Part shown: one piece after another, positions 24,250-31,433 of the stretch
Position numbering within the stretch: the stretch's first letter is position 1
How the letters are laid out: the number at the start of each line of letters is the position of its first letter
IMG/VR virus record: IMGVR_UViG_3300030329_003706
Location: 1-63,202 of that record
Length of the DNA: 63,202 nucleotides
From: a virus
Reading direction: 5' to 3' (one strand)
Program-made: the position numbers and the translations under genes
The notes under the pieces: model-generated
Seen by the model: the letters and a program-made list of their open reading frames with translations, nothing else
The model's database searches: none
Told to the model about the DNA's origin: nothing

Positions 24250-24796
24250 TTCCTTTTTTGTCTGGCTCTACGACTTCAGCTTCAATAACCAAATTGTCAT
24301 CACTGATCACACCCAGAGCAGGATACTCTTCTTGAAGTCTTTTGATTTCTTTCATAACCTCGTCTTTACTCATCTGATCAATATTTCCATGGAGTATTTC
24401 TTTACGATCAATGTAGAGTCCAGCCGCTTGACCTCTGGATTTTTCAGCCGCGACTGCCGCAGGATAATTGTTGTTCTGCATTGCTAGATCACGTATTTCT
24501 GCAAGTTTTTTTACATGTCCCTCAAAAGTCACCTCATACTTACGGGACAACTCTTGCTTTAACTCCCGAATTCTTTCAACAACATGGGGGTATCGTTGTC
24601 CGTTTAATAGTTGGGAGGCGATTGCATGGGCAGATTTCTCAGAGTATCCTGCTTTGAGAGCCGCTTCTGTCTGGGAAACATCTTCACAAACATAGATTCT
24701 ACAAAACTCCTCCTGTTTGGGTGTGATGCTTTTTTCTGTCCGTGGATTTCCCACGACAGACAGTGTATGTTTGTGAGTTGCTTTTGCGATTGCCAT
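24245..24796 (-). CDS. Terminase small subunit
   Basis: A 183-residue protein. ITPKQEEFCRIYVCEDVSQT followed by AALKAGYSEKSAHAIASQLL (about residues 24-65) is the HTH DNA-recognition domain of the Terminase_2 family. A coiled-coil oligomerisation region and acidic tail follow. Recognises the packaging site and presents DNA to TerL. Preceded by GGAGGAGTAACAAA. It is the first gene after control region copy A (24884-25040). Confidence 0.88.
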   Translation of the reverse strand: MAIAKATHKHTLSVVGNPRTEKSITPKQEEFCRIYVCEDVSQTEAALKAGYSEKSAHAIASQLLNGQRYPHVVERIRELKQELSRKYEVTFEGHVKKLAEIRDLAMQNNNYPAAVAAEKSRGQAAGLYIDRKEILHGNIDQMSKDEVMKEIKRLQEEYPALGVISDDNLVIEAEVVEPDKKGK

Positions 24797-24883
24797 TTTG
24801 TTACTCCTCCTCCGAGCTGATGGGATACTTTGTATAATAGGGCAGATTTCAAATCATGTTAATTTTTATTTTATCAAAATTAA

Positions 24884-25040
24884 TTTTCGCGTAGACCCGA
24901 AAGTTACTGTCTAGATATTGAATTCTTGGTCATTGTTCCCTGCTAAGTTATTGTAGATATGGGGATACTGAGATATTGTATATTATCAATTCTTAAAAAA
25001 CAAATTTACTCTCATCCGTATTTCACTCCTATATAGCAAA
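24884..25040 (-). promoter_or_regulatory. Control region, copy A (three conserved blocks)
   Basis: Minus-strand order: TTGCTATATAGGAGTGAAAT at 25039-25020 within a 22-base identity; ATACAATATCT near 24981-24971; a second CAATATCT just before the last block; and CTTTCGGGTCTACGCGAAAA at 24903-24884 within a 21-base identity. The same blocks occur at 45021-45118, 20 kb away. CTTTCG/CGAAAA form a small inverted repeat. It lies directly upstream of TerS and after the early-region terminator. Probably a leftward late promoter or regulator-binding region. Confidence 0.6.
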
Positions 25041-25138
25041 CTGGTTATAGAGCCGTGTAAAGTGGTCAAAAATTTTTGGGCTACTGTGGGGTATTAAGGG
25101 GGGCTTGAGTTAGTCGAGTGGCGTCGGAAATGGGGCTT

Positions 25139-25180
25139 AAAAAAAGAGACCCCCTACCGTTTGGGTGTTCGGGTAGGGGG
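25139..25180 (-). terminator. Intrinsic terminator of the early region
   Basis: Nine-bp stem CCCCCTACC/GGTAGGGGG (25150-25158 with 25172-25180), followed on the minus strand by TCTC and seven T residues. It ends the long leftward early transcript after the gene at 25217-25516. Bases 25041-25138 hold no gene. Confidence 0.9.
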
Positions 25181-25216
25181 TGAAGTGGGAGGAATATTAT
25201 CATGAAGATAAACTAT

Positions 25217-25516
25217 TCACCCCAAGCCTAGCATTGATTTCAATTTTTGCCAACCTTTTTGAAAGAGATTTGGAGAGGCTGTGAGATTTTGTGTTAATTT
25301 TTGGTGATTTTCCATTGACCCTACATTGGCGATAATCTCTTCTTTTGTGAGAGTTGATTTATGCTTGGGTCGGGTTTTGGTGCGACCATACAGTATGTAT
25401 TTAATTTGACCAGGACGCAGATTAAACTCTTCCCCGATGCTAAACAGAGTGTATCCTGCTTTATGCTTCTTGGTAACTGAAGTGATTAGCTGTTTTGTGT
25501 ATTTGACTTTTGCCAT
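25217..25516 (-). CDS. Small HTH-like DNA-binding protein, 99 aa
   Basis: Basic N-terminal domain, KYTKQLITSVTKKHKAG then LFSIGEEFNLRPGQIKYILY, that reads as a helix-turn-helix of the resolvase/transcription factor type (about residues 5-45), followed by a basic linker. Last gene of the early region and adjacent to control region A, which makes it a candidate late-gene regulator. DNA binding is inferred from pattern only. Confidence 0.6.
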   Translation of the reverse strand: MAKVKYTKQLITSVTKKHKAGYTLFSIGEEFNLRPGQIKYILYGRTKTRPKHKSTLTKEEIIANVGSMENHQKLTQNLTASPNLFQKGWQKLKSMLGLG

Positions 25517-25527
25517 AAGAGTCTCCT

Positions 25528-25770
25528 CTAATTAAGGTTTGTTTTATAGAGTTTCATATAACACGCTAATAGAGCTTTGGTAAACACAAGCTCAAACTCT
25601 AGGTGTTTGTGGATAAACGTACTCATTAAGTCGGTATCCCCTTTGAACACCTTATTTTGTGCCATTTTGTCAAGCACTTTTTTACCGAAAGGAGTTTGTA
25701 GCAGTTTATCTAGGTCGTCGTCTGGTAAGAATTCAGCTAATTCGTTAAACATATTTAATTCTTTGTTCAT
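25528..25770 (-). CDS. Hypothetical protein, 80 aa
   Basis: Helical acidic protein (EFLPDDDLDKLLQTPFGKKV). ATGA overlap with the upstream gene. Function unknown. Confidence 0.6.
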   Translation of the reverse strand: MNKELNMFNELAEFLPDDDLDKLLQTPFGKKVLDKMAQNKVFKGDTDLMSTFIHKHLEFELVFTKALLACYMKLYKTNLN

Positions 25771-26057
25771 TTACCCTCCTGTCTTTTTTTGGTTTCTAAG
25801 TAACGCACATTATTCTTTTCTAACAGAGCAACGGATCGTGCTTTTTCATTAATGTATTGCATCAATTGATCCCTTGCTTTTTTGTTTTGAGTACAAATTG
25901 CTGTGAGAATAAAGATTAGTGTACCACTACTATCGTAGTAATGGGCAGACTTTTTGAATTCTTCAGCTGTCATTTCTCTTTCAAGCCTATACTCTTTTTC
26001 TCCAAGGTTGAGGAGCTGACCAACAGCTCCCCTTACCTCATTATAACGTATAGCCAT
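25767..26057 (-). CDS. Hypothetical helical protein, 96 aa
   Basis: Start placed at the ATG at 26057 (MAIRYNEVRGAVGQLLNLGE), just after the stop of the upstream gene; the longer frame would overlap that gene. Largely helical with a Lys/Arg-rich C-terminus. Function unknown. Confidence 0.6.
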   Translation of the reverse strand: MAIRYNEVRGAVGQLLNLGEKEYRLEREMTAEEFKKSAHYYDSSGTLIFILTAICTQNKKARDQLMQYINEKARSVALLEKNNVRYLETKKRQEGK

Positions 26058-26059
26058 CG

Positions 26060-26464
26060 TTACCACCAACAACTATACATTATCCCTTTTCCTTTTTTCA
26101 AGGCTTCAAGGGCTTCTTTAACAAAAGCTTTGTCCTGCTCGTTATACTCTTTTACCGATTCGTCCTGGAATTGGTGTCCGTAGAAAAAGCCTCCCTCGCT
26201 TTGGCAGGTTTCGTAGCCTGATTCTACTTGTTTAGCTAACGACAGTATATCCTCCTCTGTAAGCCAGAGTTGGTTGCAGTTGAGCTCGGTAGCGGACTTT
26301 TGTGTTTTTTCCACAAACAGGTCTTCCATAAACTTTTGCAGACGAGCATGTTTCCTCCAGTAGAACTCTTTTTCTGCGTCGTTTCGTGTTTGTGTTGTTT
26401 TTGTCTTAGCATTGTAGCTAGTGATGGTTTCGGCGTTGATGTAAGCGTATTGATCTAACCCCAT
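26060..26464 (-). CDS. Conserved phage protein, MGLDQYAY family
   Basis: A 134-residue protein opening MGLDQYAYINA and carrying FYWRKHARLQKFMEDL near residue 35 and a C-terminal GIMYSCWW. This combination recurs in early regions of many phages, but I know of no established function. RBS AAGGAGGACATAATT. Confidence 0.7.
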   Translation of the reverse strand: MGLDQYAYINAETITSYNAKTKTTQTRNDAEKEFYWRKHARLQKFMEDLFVEKTQKSATELNCNQLWLTEEDILSLAKQVESGYETCQSEGGFFYGHQFQDESVKEYNEQDKAFVKEALEALKKGKGIMYSCWW

Positions 26465-26501
26465 AATTATGTCCTCCTTGGTTGTTGTTTAAAGATTTTC
26501 A

Positions 26502-26747
26502 TTACTTAATTCCTTTTGGTTGTCGCTTGTTTAAAATATTGTCTAATTCAAATGCAGAAAATCTAAACTCTTCAAACTCCTCTAGCTTAAAACTTCTCCA
26601 TTCTGTTACACCTAGCTTGGCTGAAAGATAAAATTTTTCATTAGTAGGGTTTCGTTTTATTTCTTGAATTTCAAGCCATTTCCCAGACCAAAGACTTCCA
26701 TCTTTTTTGCGTTTTGCTTTACTTAAATAATCCATTTTAATAATCAT
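26502..26747 (-). CDS. Hypothetical basic protein, 81 aa
   Basis: The start at 26747 follows AGGAGGCTTTAA inside the end of the upstream small gene (ATGA overlap). Contains WSGKWLEIQEIKRNPTNEKF. Function unknown. Confidence 0.65.
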   Translation of the reverse strand: MIIKMDYLSKAKRKKDGSLWSGKWLEIQEIKRNPTNEKFYLSAKLGVTEWRSFKLEEFEEFRFSAFELDNILNKRQPKGIK

Positions 26748-26863
26748 TTAAAGCCTCCTGATAACCAATAGCAGTAAGCCACGACGAGCACCCATGCTGA
26801 ACACAGCATGAGTACCCCATAGATAAACTCGGGAGAGTATATCATATTAATAACTTCAGTCAT
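26744..26863 (-). CDS. Small membrane protein, 39 aa
   Basis: Gap-found gene. A single hydrophobic helix (FIYGVLMLCSAWVLVVAYCY) follows a short N-terminus, MTEVINMIYSPE. Probable inner-membrane phage peptide. It follows the stop of the preceding gene by 4 bases; SD AAGGAG. Confidence 0.65.
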   Translation of the reverse strand: MTEVINMIYSPEFIYGVLMLCSAWVLVVAYCYWLSGGFK

Positions 26864-26867
26864 TACT

Positions 26868-27026
26868 TTACTCCTTAACTATTTCATATTCAGGATTATC
26901 ATTCTTCAGATACTCTACGGCATCATCAAGAAACTTATCTATTTGTATATAGATTTTCATTTCGCCATCTTCGTCAAACTGAATATATTGATTAATATCA
27001 ATAGTTAACTTTGTAAGGATTGTCAT
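26868..27026 (-). CDS. Hypothetical protein, 52 aa
   Basis: Gap-found gene with AGAGGAGGCTAAGTA before ATG. Beta-type N-terminus (ILTKLTIDINQYIQFDEDGE) and acidic helix at the C-terminus. Function unknown. Confidence 0.7.
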   Translation of the reverse strand: MTILTKLTIDINQYIQFDEDGEMKIYIQIDKFLDDAVEYLKNDNPEYEIVKE

Positions 27027-27029
27027 TAC

Positions 27030-27275
27030 TTAGCCTCCTCTTTTAAAGCCATCAAACTTATTAATTTTGAATTTGGCAAAGTGATCATAGACGTCTTGTA
27101 AAAGATAAGTTGCTTGTTTATTTGCTTTTTCAAGCTCGTCTACTTTTAGGCTAAGTTTACCGAGTTCACGGTTCATTATTTTTAGGCGTGTGCTTAGAAT
27201 ATCAACCGTATTATCAACAGGCATATCCCGAACAGTATTAGAAATCCTATCATTATTTTTACTCTTTCTTTCCAT
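27030..27275 (-). CDS. Hypothetical coiled-coil protein, 81 aa
   Basis: Residues about 25-65 form a heptad-rich coiled coil (LKIMNRELGKLSLKVDELEK). Ribosome site AGAAAGGAGAGCAC. First gene after the promoter at 27389-27425. Function unknown. Confidence 0.65.
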   Translation of the reverse strand: MERKSKNNDRISNTVRDMPVDNTVDILSTRLKIMNRELGKLSLKVDELEKANKQATYLLQDVYDHFAKFKINKFDGFKRGG

Positions 27276-27388
27276 GTGCTCTCCTTTCTAAAAAGCGTTT
27301 GTTGGTGTGAGGCGTAAGATTCGCTCGCAACTGATTCTCTTACTTTAATAATAGTACCTAGGACTGCGAGTATTAACCCCACTAATAA

Positions 27389-27425
27389 ATATTACTACAG
27401 CATTTGTCGTATGATAAGTCTTATT
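27389..27425 (-). promoter_or_regulatory. Leftward promoter of the AATAAGAC family
   Basis: AATAAGACTTATCA (27425-27412), a 17-bp spacer, then TAATAT (27394-27389). The TAA stop of the MazG-like gene lies inside the motif. Confidence 0.8.
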
Positions 27426-27816
27426 TGTTCTTGTATTTTCTTAAAACGCCCTCAATATCAGGAGGTTTGTAGCTTGGTCCTTTGAGTATTTTGCCATCTT
27501 TACGATAAATAGGTTTTCCCTCGTCATCAAGTTTTGACATATTGCTTTTATGAACTTCTGTGAATAATGGATCAAGGTCTATGCCAAAAGAGTGACCAAT
27601 CCCGTAAACAACATATAGTAAATCGGTTAAGCCATCAGCAATACCTATTATATCTTTTTCTGCTAGTGCTTTATAGAACTCTGCTAATTCTTCCTCTAGC
27701 AATAGCATACCAAGTTTTGAGGTATCTTCATCAGGAAAGGTTGGTGTGTCGTGGACTTTATGCCCGAAAGTCTTCATAAATATTTTTACTTTCCCAGAGT
27801 TTGAAAAACCTGTCAT
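27421..27816 (-). CDS. MazG-like/PRA-PH nucleotide pyrophosphohydrolase
   Basis: A 131-residue all-alpha protein. LLLEEELAEFYKAL (residues 38-51) supplies the metal-binding ExxE, and DGLTDLLYVVYG (61-72) supplies the second acidic motif. EVHKSNMSKLD and GKILKGPSYKPPD near the C-terminus are typical of the phage PRA-PH branch. It hydrolyses NTPs/dNTPs or related alarmone-like nucleotides; in phages it is thought to adjust host nucleotide signalling. Confidence 0.85.
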   Translation of the reverse strand: MTGFSNSGKVKIFMKTFGHKVHDTPTFPDEDTSKLGMLLLEEELAEFYKALAEKDIIGIADGLTDLLYVVYGIGHSFGIDLDPLFTEVHKSNMSKLDDEGKPIYRKDGKILKGPSYKPPDIEGVLRKYKNK

Positions 27817-28049
27817 CTAATCCTCCATATTCTTACCGTACCATCTGGCATTTGCCTTTGAGTAAGGACAATATTGTAGTTAAAGTGAATCCACGCTTGT
27901 ATCTTTTGTGCTTCTTTTAAGCTCTTTACTTTAAAGCTGTCACCAATCTCCATTTCAGTTACAAAGGAGTATGTACCTAGACTATGGTGTGTTTGTCTTG
28001 GTTTCCCCGATCGTTTGGGTGGAAGTGGAATATCTTTTTCTATTTTCAT
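27813..28049 (-). CDS. Hypothetical protein, 78 aa
   Basis: Contains the EMEIGDSFKVKSLKEAQKIQ pattern found in many small phage proteins of unknown role, and ends TVRIWRIR. Overlaps the MazG-like gene by 4 bases. Confidence 0.65.
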   Translation of the reverse strand: MKIEKDIPLPPKRSGKPRQTHHSLGTYSFVTEMEIGDSFKVKSLKEAQKIQAWIHFNYNIVLTQRQMPDGTVRIWRIR

Positions 28050-28061
28050 TTAAGTCTCCAT

Positions 28062-28361
28062 TCAGTATCTATCTGAAAGACGATTCATTATCAAGCCCTT
28101 ACTACGGACTTTGTTTAAAAACTCTAGTATAAGGTCAAAATCGACTGTCTCAAACAACCTAATGAGTTCTGTTTCTTTTACAGAGAGGTGGTGAGTTGTG
28201 CCTTGTTGTCTAGAAAAGAAATCATTTTCTTTCTTCCAGTCTTCCCAACAATTAAATCCTTTTTCTGTTGGTAATCGTAAGGCGAGGAGAGCGGGAGTCG
28301 CTTTAGACTCCCACACCCAGTCTGCTATAATATCGTAAGGTATAGGGATTTTTACTGCCAT
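28062..28361 (-). CDS. Hypothetical protein, 99 aa
   Basis: Mostly helical with an N-terminal VKIPIPYDIIADWVWESKA. One-base overlap with the upstream gene. No recognised motif. Confidence 0.6.
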   Translation of the reverse strand: MAVKIPIPYDIIADWVWESKATPALLALRLPTEKGFNCWEDWKKENDFFSRQQGTTHHLSVKETELIRLFETVDFDLILEFLNKVRSKGLIMNRLSDRY

Positions 28362-28594
28362 TAACTCATTCCTTCTGGTTTAGGTAAGGGAACTCTCATA
28401 TATGTCGGATATTCTTCTACTTCAACACAGTTTCGTTTACCGACCCAAGGATCACTTCTTTGATTAAGAGCTGAAGCGATATACATACAAGTTTCGTAAT
28501 CATGAAACACAAGTCTGTGTATTTGGTGCTTATCGGTTTCAATATCGGGTAGGGTGATTAAAAACAAAGTAAAATAAGTGATGGTAGTATTCAT
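28361..28594 (-). CDS. Hypothetical protein, 77 aa
   Basis: Start at the ATG at 28594, coupled to the upstream stop (ATGA) and preceded by GGAGGGAAGGAAT. It begins MNTTITYFTLFLITLPDIET, with HDYETCMYIASAL in the middle. Function unknown. Confidence 0.6.
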   Translation of the reverse strand: MNTTITYFTLFLITLPDIETDKHQIHRLVFHDYETCMYIASALNQRSDPWVGKRNCVEVEEYPTYMRVPLPKPEGMS

Positions 28595-28761
28595 ATTCCT
28601 TCCCTCCATTGCCTAAGTATCTCCTCAGCATGTTCTTTAGCCATTGTACCGAGTTCTTTTTCTATAACCTTTAGAGCCTGCTCGTTTGTGGCTCCTTCAG
28701 TGTTAAGCAGATGATAAAGTTCCTCTTCTGCTTGGATAAGTAAATCTTTAACTTTTCCCAT
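28591..28761 (-). CDS. Hypothetical helical protein, 56 aa
   Basis: Gap-found gene with AAAGGAGGTAAATAA before ATG. Strongly helical and acidic (LLIQAEEELYHLLNTEG). ATGA overlap with the next gene. Function unknown. Confidence 0.75.
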   Translation of the reverse strand: MGKVKDLLIQAEEELYHLLNTEGATNEQALKVIEKELGTMAKEHAEEILRQWREGI

Positions 28762-29148
28762 TTATTTACCTCCTTTTTTCTTTATTGGTTCTTCAATTTC
28801 CCACTGACCCAGATAAGTTAAGGCTTCGCTCGCAACTATAGGTCGGTAGTTTTCTATTTCATATTCAGCATTTGAAGGGAGATCTACTTTCCACACATGA
28901 AAGTTACAACAAAAGGCAACTGTCCCACTACGGTGTTCATTTTCACCCATGTTTGTGAAATAATCAAATACTTCATATATATCGTTGCTTGTTCTCCATC
29001 TAAAAACATTAGAACCAAAGAAATGATAGGGTTGGTTGGTTGAATCTTTGGTTTGTATCATGGGCTTACCCATGACTTTACCGTCTTTAGAGACACAGTC
29101 AGGGTTGTACACTTTTCTGGTATATATCCAGTTTATTTTTTTACGCAT
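28762..29148 (-). CDS. Hypothetical protein, 128 aa
   Basis: The start at 29148 (MRKKINWIYTRKVYNPD) follows CGGAGGATAACC; the longer frame upstream is the shadow of the gene at 29141-29356. Contains CCNFHVWKVDLPS and a C-terminal GQWEIEEPIKKK. Function unknown. Confidence 0.65.
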   Translation of the reverse strand: MRKKINWIYTRKVYNPDCVSKDGKVMGKPMIQTKDSTNQPYHFFGSNVFRWRTSNDIYEVFDYFTNMGENEHRSGTVAFCCNFHVWKVDLPSNAEYEIENYRPIVASEALTYLGQWEIEEPIKKKGGK

Positions 29149-29356
29149 GGTTATCCTCCGATAATAATTTTTGGTGAAATGCGTTATGCTCGGCTTCAGT
29201 TTGATGTTTTGCAATGAAACGCATATTTTCGTATTTGCCCCAAATCTCTTTTTGATATTTAAGCCATGTTTTGAAGTGCTTGATTGCCTTGTGCTGAGAA
29301 ACAGCAACATAATCATTGCCCTGAACTAAATACAGATAATGATATTTTATACACAT
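29141..29356 (-). CDS. Hypothetical protein, 71 aa
   Basis: AGAAAGGAGTTAATAA before ATG, and the promoter at 29397-29433 just upstream. Aromatic and basic (HYLYLVQGNDYVAVSQHKAI), then helical. Overlaps the next gene by 8 bases. Confidence 0.65.
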   Translation of the reverse strand: MCIKYHYLYLVQGNDYVAVSQHKAIKHFKTWLKYQKEIWGKYENMRFIAKHQTEAEHNAFHQKLLSEDNHA

Positions 29357-29396
29357 TTATTAACTCCTTTCTACGAGTTTTATTTGCTATACTTAC

Positions 29397-29433
29397 ATTC
29401 TAGGGCAACAATAGTCTGTTGATAAGTCTAATT
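29397..29433 (-). promoter_or_regulatory. Leftward promoter of the AATAAGAC family
   Basis: AATTAGACTTATCA (29433-29420), a 17-bp spacer, then TAGAAT (29402-29397). Located directly after the gene at 29443-29679. Confidence 0.75.
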
Positions 29434-29442
29434 TGCTCTTAT

Positions 29443-29679
29443 TTATTCTTCTTGTTTTAGGCAGTCACAAGACGGTTCGCCTTGTTCGTAAGTGTTATCA
29501 CATTCGGGGCATATGTTTTCGTAGTAGAAAAAGAGTTTTTGGTTGTGGTGAGTTTTTCTTATTCCTAGCTCACCTGCGTTCTTTTTATCGTAGGGTGACA
29601 TAGAACTCCAAAACGCCCAATTTGTGTGACCCATAGCCTCTTCACATATATCGTCAATTTTTTCTGATGTATCACGCAT
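29443..29679 (-). CDS. Hypothetical zinc-site protein, 78 aa
   Basis: C-terminal CPECDNTYEQGEPSCDC forms a likely zinc site; the N-terminal half is helical. Overlaps the upstream gene by 8 bases. Function unknown. Confidence 0.65.
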   Translation of the reverse strand: MRDTSEKIDDICEEAMGHTNWAFWSSMSPYDKKNAGELGIRKTHHNQKLFFYYENICPECDNTYEQGEPSCDCLKQEE

Positions 29680-29872
29680 TTCTTTTTCTCCTTCTATCTG
29701 TTATACGCATTACTTTTTCTATCATTTCTAATTGACCATTAAAGTTGGATTGCTCCCTTGAGCTATGACCTCCATAGTAAATGCTATTTATCTCTTTTTT
29801 TGTTTCACGACAAAAGTCTCTAAGGTTTTCAATGATAGCTTTGTAATATTCAACATCTCTATTCATTTTCAT
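29672..29872 (-). CDS. Hypothetical basic helical protein, 66 aa
   Basis: Helical, with an Arg/Lys-rich C-terminus (RRRKRNA). ATGA overlap with the upstream gene. Function unknown. Confidence 0.6.
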   Translation of the reverse strand: MKMNRDVEYYKAIIENLRDFCRETKKEINSIYYGGHSSREQSNFNGQLEMIEKVMRITDRRRKRNA

Positions 29873-30078
29873 TCTACCAACTCCGATTCACCTACAAACA
29901 TTTCATTTAATGGTGTGATACATTCTTCACCGTTCTTAAAAACTTTAATACTTAATCCTGAACTCCATGGAAAAAACTTTTCATCTAGTTTAGCTACTCT
30001 TATAGAAAAACCATCTACTTCTAGCCATGCTCTCTTTTCTTTAAGAACATAGTCTTTATCTAATATAAAACTTTTCAT
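29869..30078 (-). CDS. Hypothetical protein, 69 aa
   Basis: The start at 30078 is coupled to the upstream stop (TAATG) and preceded by GGGAGGGTCAG. Mostly beta (EVDGFSIRVAKLDEKFFPW). Function unknown. Confidence 0.6.
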   Translation of the reverse strand: MKSFILDKDYVLKEKRAWLEVDGFSIRVAKLDEKFFPWSSGLSIKVFKNGEECITPLNEMFVGESELVE

Positions 30079-30323
30079 TACTGACCCTCCCATTTGCGTA
30101 TTTGATCTAGCAAACTTGTCGCGGCTTCATTCCTGCCAATGTAAATATCATCTGTGCCGTCTGATGTTACCCAATCTTCACCATTTTCTTTAGCATCAAC
30201 AAACTCTTGACTGTCTTCTATTTCATTTTCAAGCCATTCTTTGACCTTGTTTAGCACCCTCCCCTCGTGTGAAGGGAAGATGCTTTTTAACCATGAGGTT
30301 AATTGTTGAAAAGAAAAGCTCAC
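30078..30323 (-). CDS. Hypothetical protein, 81 aa, GTG start
   Basis: The GTG at 30323 is preferred; it lies three bases after the stop of the upstream gene with GGAG nearby, while the longer frame overlaps that gene by 64 bases. Acidic helical protein (WLENEIEDSQEFVDAKENGE). Function unknown. Confidence 0.55.
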   Translation of the reverse strand: MSFSFQQLTSWLKSIFPSHEGRVLNKVKEWLENEIEDSQEFVDAKENGEDWVTSDGTDDIYIGRNEAATSLLDQIRKWEGQ

Positions 30324-30325
30324 TG

Positions 30326-30733
30326 TCAATACTCCGATGGCAGGAAGAATACTGTACGTTCTCCACTTTTCTGCATATAAAATTTCCATGTTCCAGGAAA
30401 AGCGTCAGTAAACTCGATTTCACGCTCAAAAAGGGTAGGACTAGTAGCATCGTTCCCATCACTGGCAGTGATTATTGCTTTTTTGTCCTTTACATAAAGA
30501 AACACAACTAAGAAATCATGTTTTTCCATTAGTGGAGCAATTTCGGTAGCGACTATGTCGTTAAACCAATAGGCTCCCCCACTACACTTTTCAAAGAAGT
30601 AACGTGTCCCATCAGTGTAGCAATAGTTATGGACTAAGGGGTGTTTGAAATATTGACTTGTTCCAGTAAACATGTTCAAATTTTGCATAAACTCGTTCAC
30701 CTTAGGATCCTGAAGATTAATTACGTTGTTCAT
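30326..30733 (-). CDS. DUF6876-like conserved phage protein, 135 aa
   Basis: Contains HPLVHNYCYTDGTRYFFEKC, then GAYWFNDIVATEIAP. The pattern Y-T-D-G-x-x-Y-x-x-E then A-Y-W-x-x-D is one I associate with DUF6876. Function unknown. RBS AGAAAGGAGGAATAA. Confidence 0.55.
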   Translation of the reverse strand: MNNVINLQDPKVNEFMQNLNMFTGTSQYFKHPLVHNYCYTDGTRYFFEKCSGGAYWFNDIVATEIAPLMEKHDFLVVFLYVKDKKAIITASDGNDATSPTLFEREIEFTDAFPGTWKFYMQKSGERTVFFLPSEY

Positions 30734-30763
30734 TTATTCCTCCTTTCTATAAGGAATTAAGTT

Positions 30764-30903
30764 AAAAAACAAAGAGCAGAGGCAAAAATGTTTAGTGGTA
30801 TAGAAAAACATTGTGAAAATAACACCTCTGCTCCAACAGATTTGGGTAGAACTTTTCAAGCTAAACGCAAACTCAACCAGAAAGGAATGTTCTACCCAAG
30901 CCT
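30764..30903 (-). ncRNA. Candidate small RNA 1 (two hairpins, about 140 nt)
   Basis: Lies between a family promoter (30910-30946) and T-rich sequence. Stem one: 11 bp, 30842-30852 with 30889-30899. Stem two: 9 bp, 30774-30782 with 30825-30833, with an inner 7-bp stem (30787-30793 with 30806-30812), followed by TTTGTTTTTT. No ribosome-bound ORF on the minus strand. The loop of stem one carries ATTCCTTTCT, complementary to the AGAAAGGA leaders of many genes here and similar to the 16S 3' end. It could also be the long leader of the gene at 30326-30733. Confidence 0.5.
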
Positions 30904-30909
30904 AGTATA

Positions 30910-30946
30910 AGAATAACAAATAAAAGCATCGTTGATAAGTCTTATT
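30910..30946 (-). promoter_or_regulatory. Leftward promoter of the AATAAGAC family
   Basis: AATAAGACTTATCA (30946-30933), a 17-bp spacer, then TATTCT (30915-30910). Drives candidate small RNA 1 and possibly the genes below it. Confidence 0.8.
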
Positions 30947-30964
30947 TGTTCTTATTTATTCCGC

Positions 30965-31135
30965 TAAAAAGAGGGGAGCAAAAGTAGAAAGGAATGTTAA
31001 AACTATGCAAATTAACAGATTTGCTCCCCAAGTGAGCAGTAATTGGAGATTAAAAGCCCTCAAAGTTTAAGAAAGCTACTTTCGTGTCCACCAACGAAAA
31101 ACTCTTCCTTTAACTAACCGTGCTTTTAATTCACA
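30965..31135 (-). ncRNA. Candidate small RNA 2 (about 170 nt)
   Basis: Starts after the promoter at 31141-31177 and ends at a perfect 10-bp stem, GGGGAGCAAA/TTTGCTCCCC (30973-30982 with 31020-31029), followed by TCTTTTT. No ATG occurs in a usable minus-strand frame. The 37-nt loop holds AACATTCCTTTCT and AAATCTGTT; both sequences are also in candidate small RNA 1, in reverse order. Probably a regulatory RNA; the plus strand alternatively encodes only a 21-codon frame. Confidence 0.55.
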
Positions 31136-31140
31136 CTATA

Positions 31141-31177
31141 AATAATACACTATTTTTTATCTATGATAAGTCTTATT
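31141..31177 (-). promoter_or_regulatory. Leftward promoter of the AATAAGAC family
   Basis: AATAAGACTTATCA (31177-31164), a 16- to 17-bp spacer, then TATTAT (31147-31142). Confidence 0.78.
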
Positions 31178-31182
31178 TGCTC

Positions 31183-31389
31183 TTATTTATTCTTCCAAGT
31201 AGAACCTATTAAGAATCCACACTCTGCACAAGAAATACCTCCTTCTTGTTTGGGCTTTTCTTCCTCTGTCACAAGGTGAAAAACATTACTCCCACAAAGA
31301 GAACACATTAAAACTCTCACTTGTTTTTCTTCTACGGTAGGTTTAGTCTCTCTCCTGAAGGGGATTACATTACTTTTTTGCTTTTCCAT
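31183..31389 (-). CDS. Small zinc-ribbon protein, 68 aa
   Basis: CSLCGSN and CAECGF, spaced about 25 residues apart, form a four-cysteine zinc ribbon after a basic N-terminus (VIPFRRETKP). Similar small ribbons are common in phage early regions. Function unknown. Confidence 0.7.
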   Translation of the reverse strand: MEKQKSNVIPFRRETKPTVEEKQVRVLMCSLCGSNVFHLVTEEEKPKQEGGISCAECGFLIGSTWKNK

Positions 31390-31433
31390 ATCTGACCTTT
31401 TTATTGCCTGTAATAATACACCATATTAAGCAA

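Noticed and set aside
27194-27382. Minus-strand 62-codon frame with a hydrophobic end
   Set aside because: Runs out of the promoter region into the coiled-coil gene at 27030-27275 in another frame; no ribosome site.
30788-30910. A 40-codon plus-strand frame (MFSGIEKHC...) in the candidate small RNA 1 region
   Set aside because: No good ribosome site, opposite to the promoters and terminators seen here, and it runs through the hairpins. Not excluded; conservation would decide.
31005-31070. A 21-codon plus-strand frame with AGAAAGGA 11 bases upstream
   Set aside because: Opposite strand to all neighbours and no plus-strand promoter. The AGAAAGGA is better explained as the complement of the anti-SD segment.
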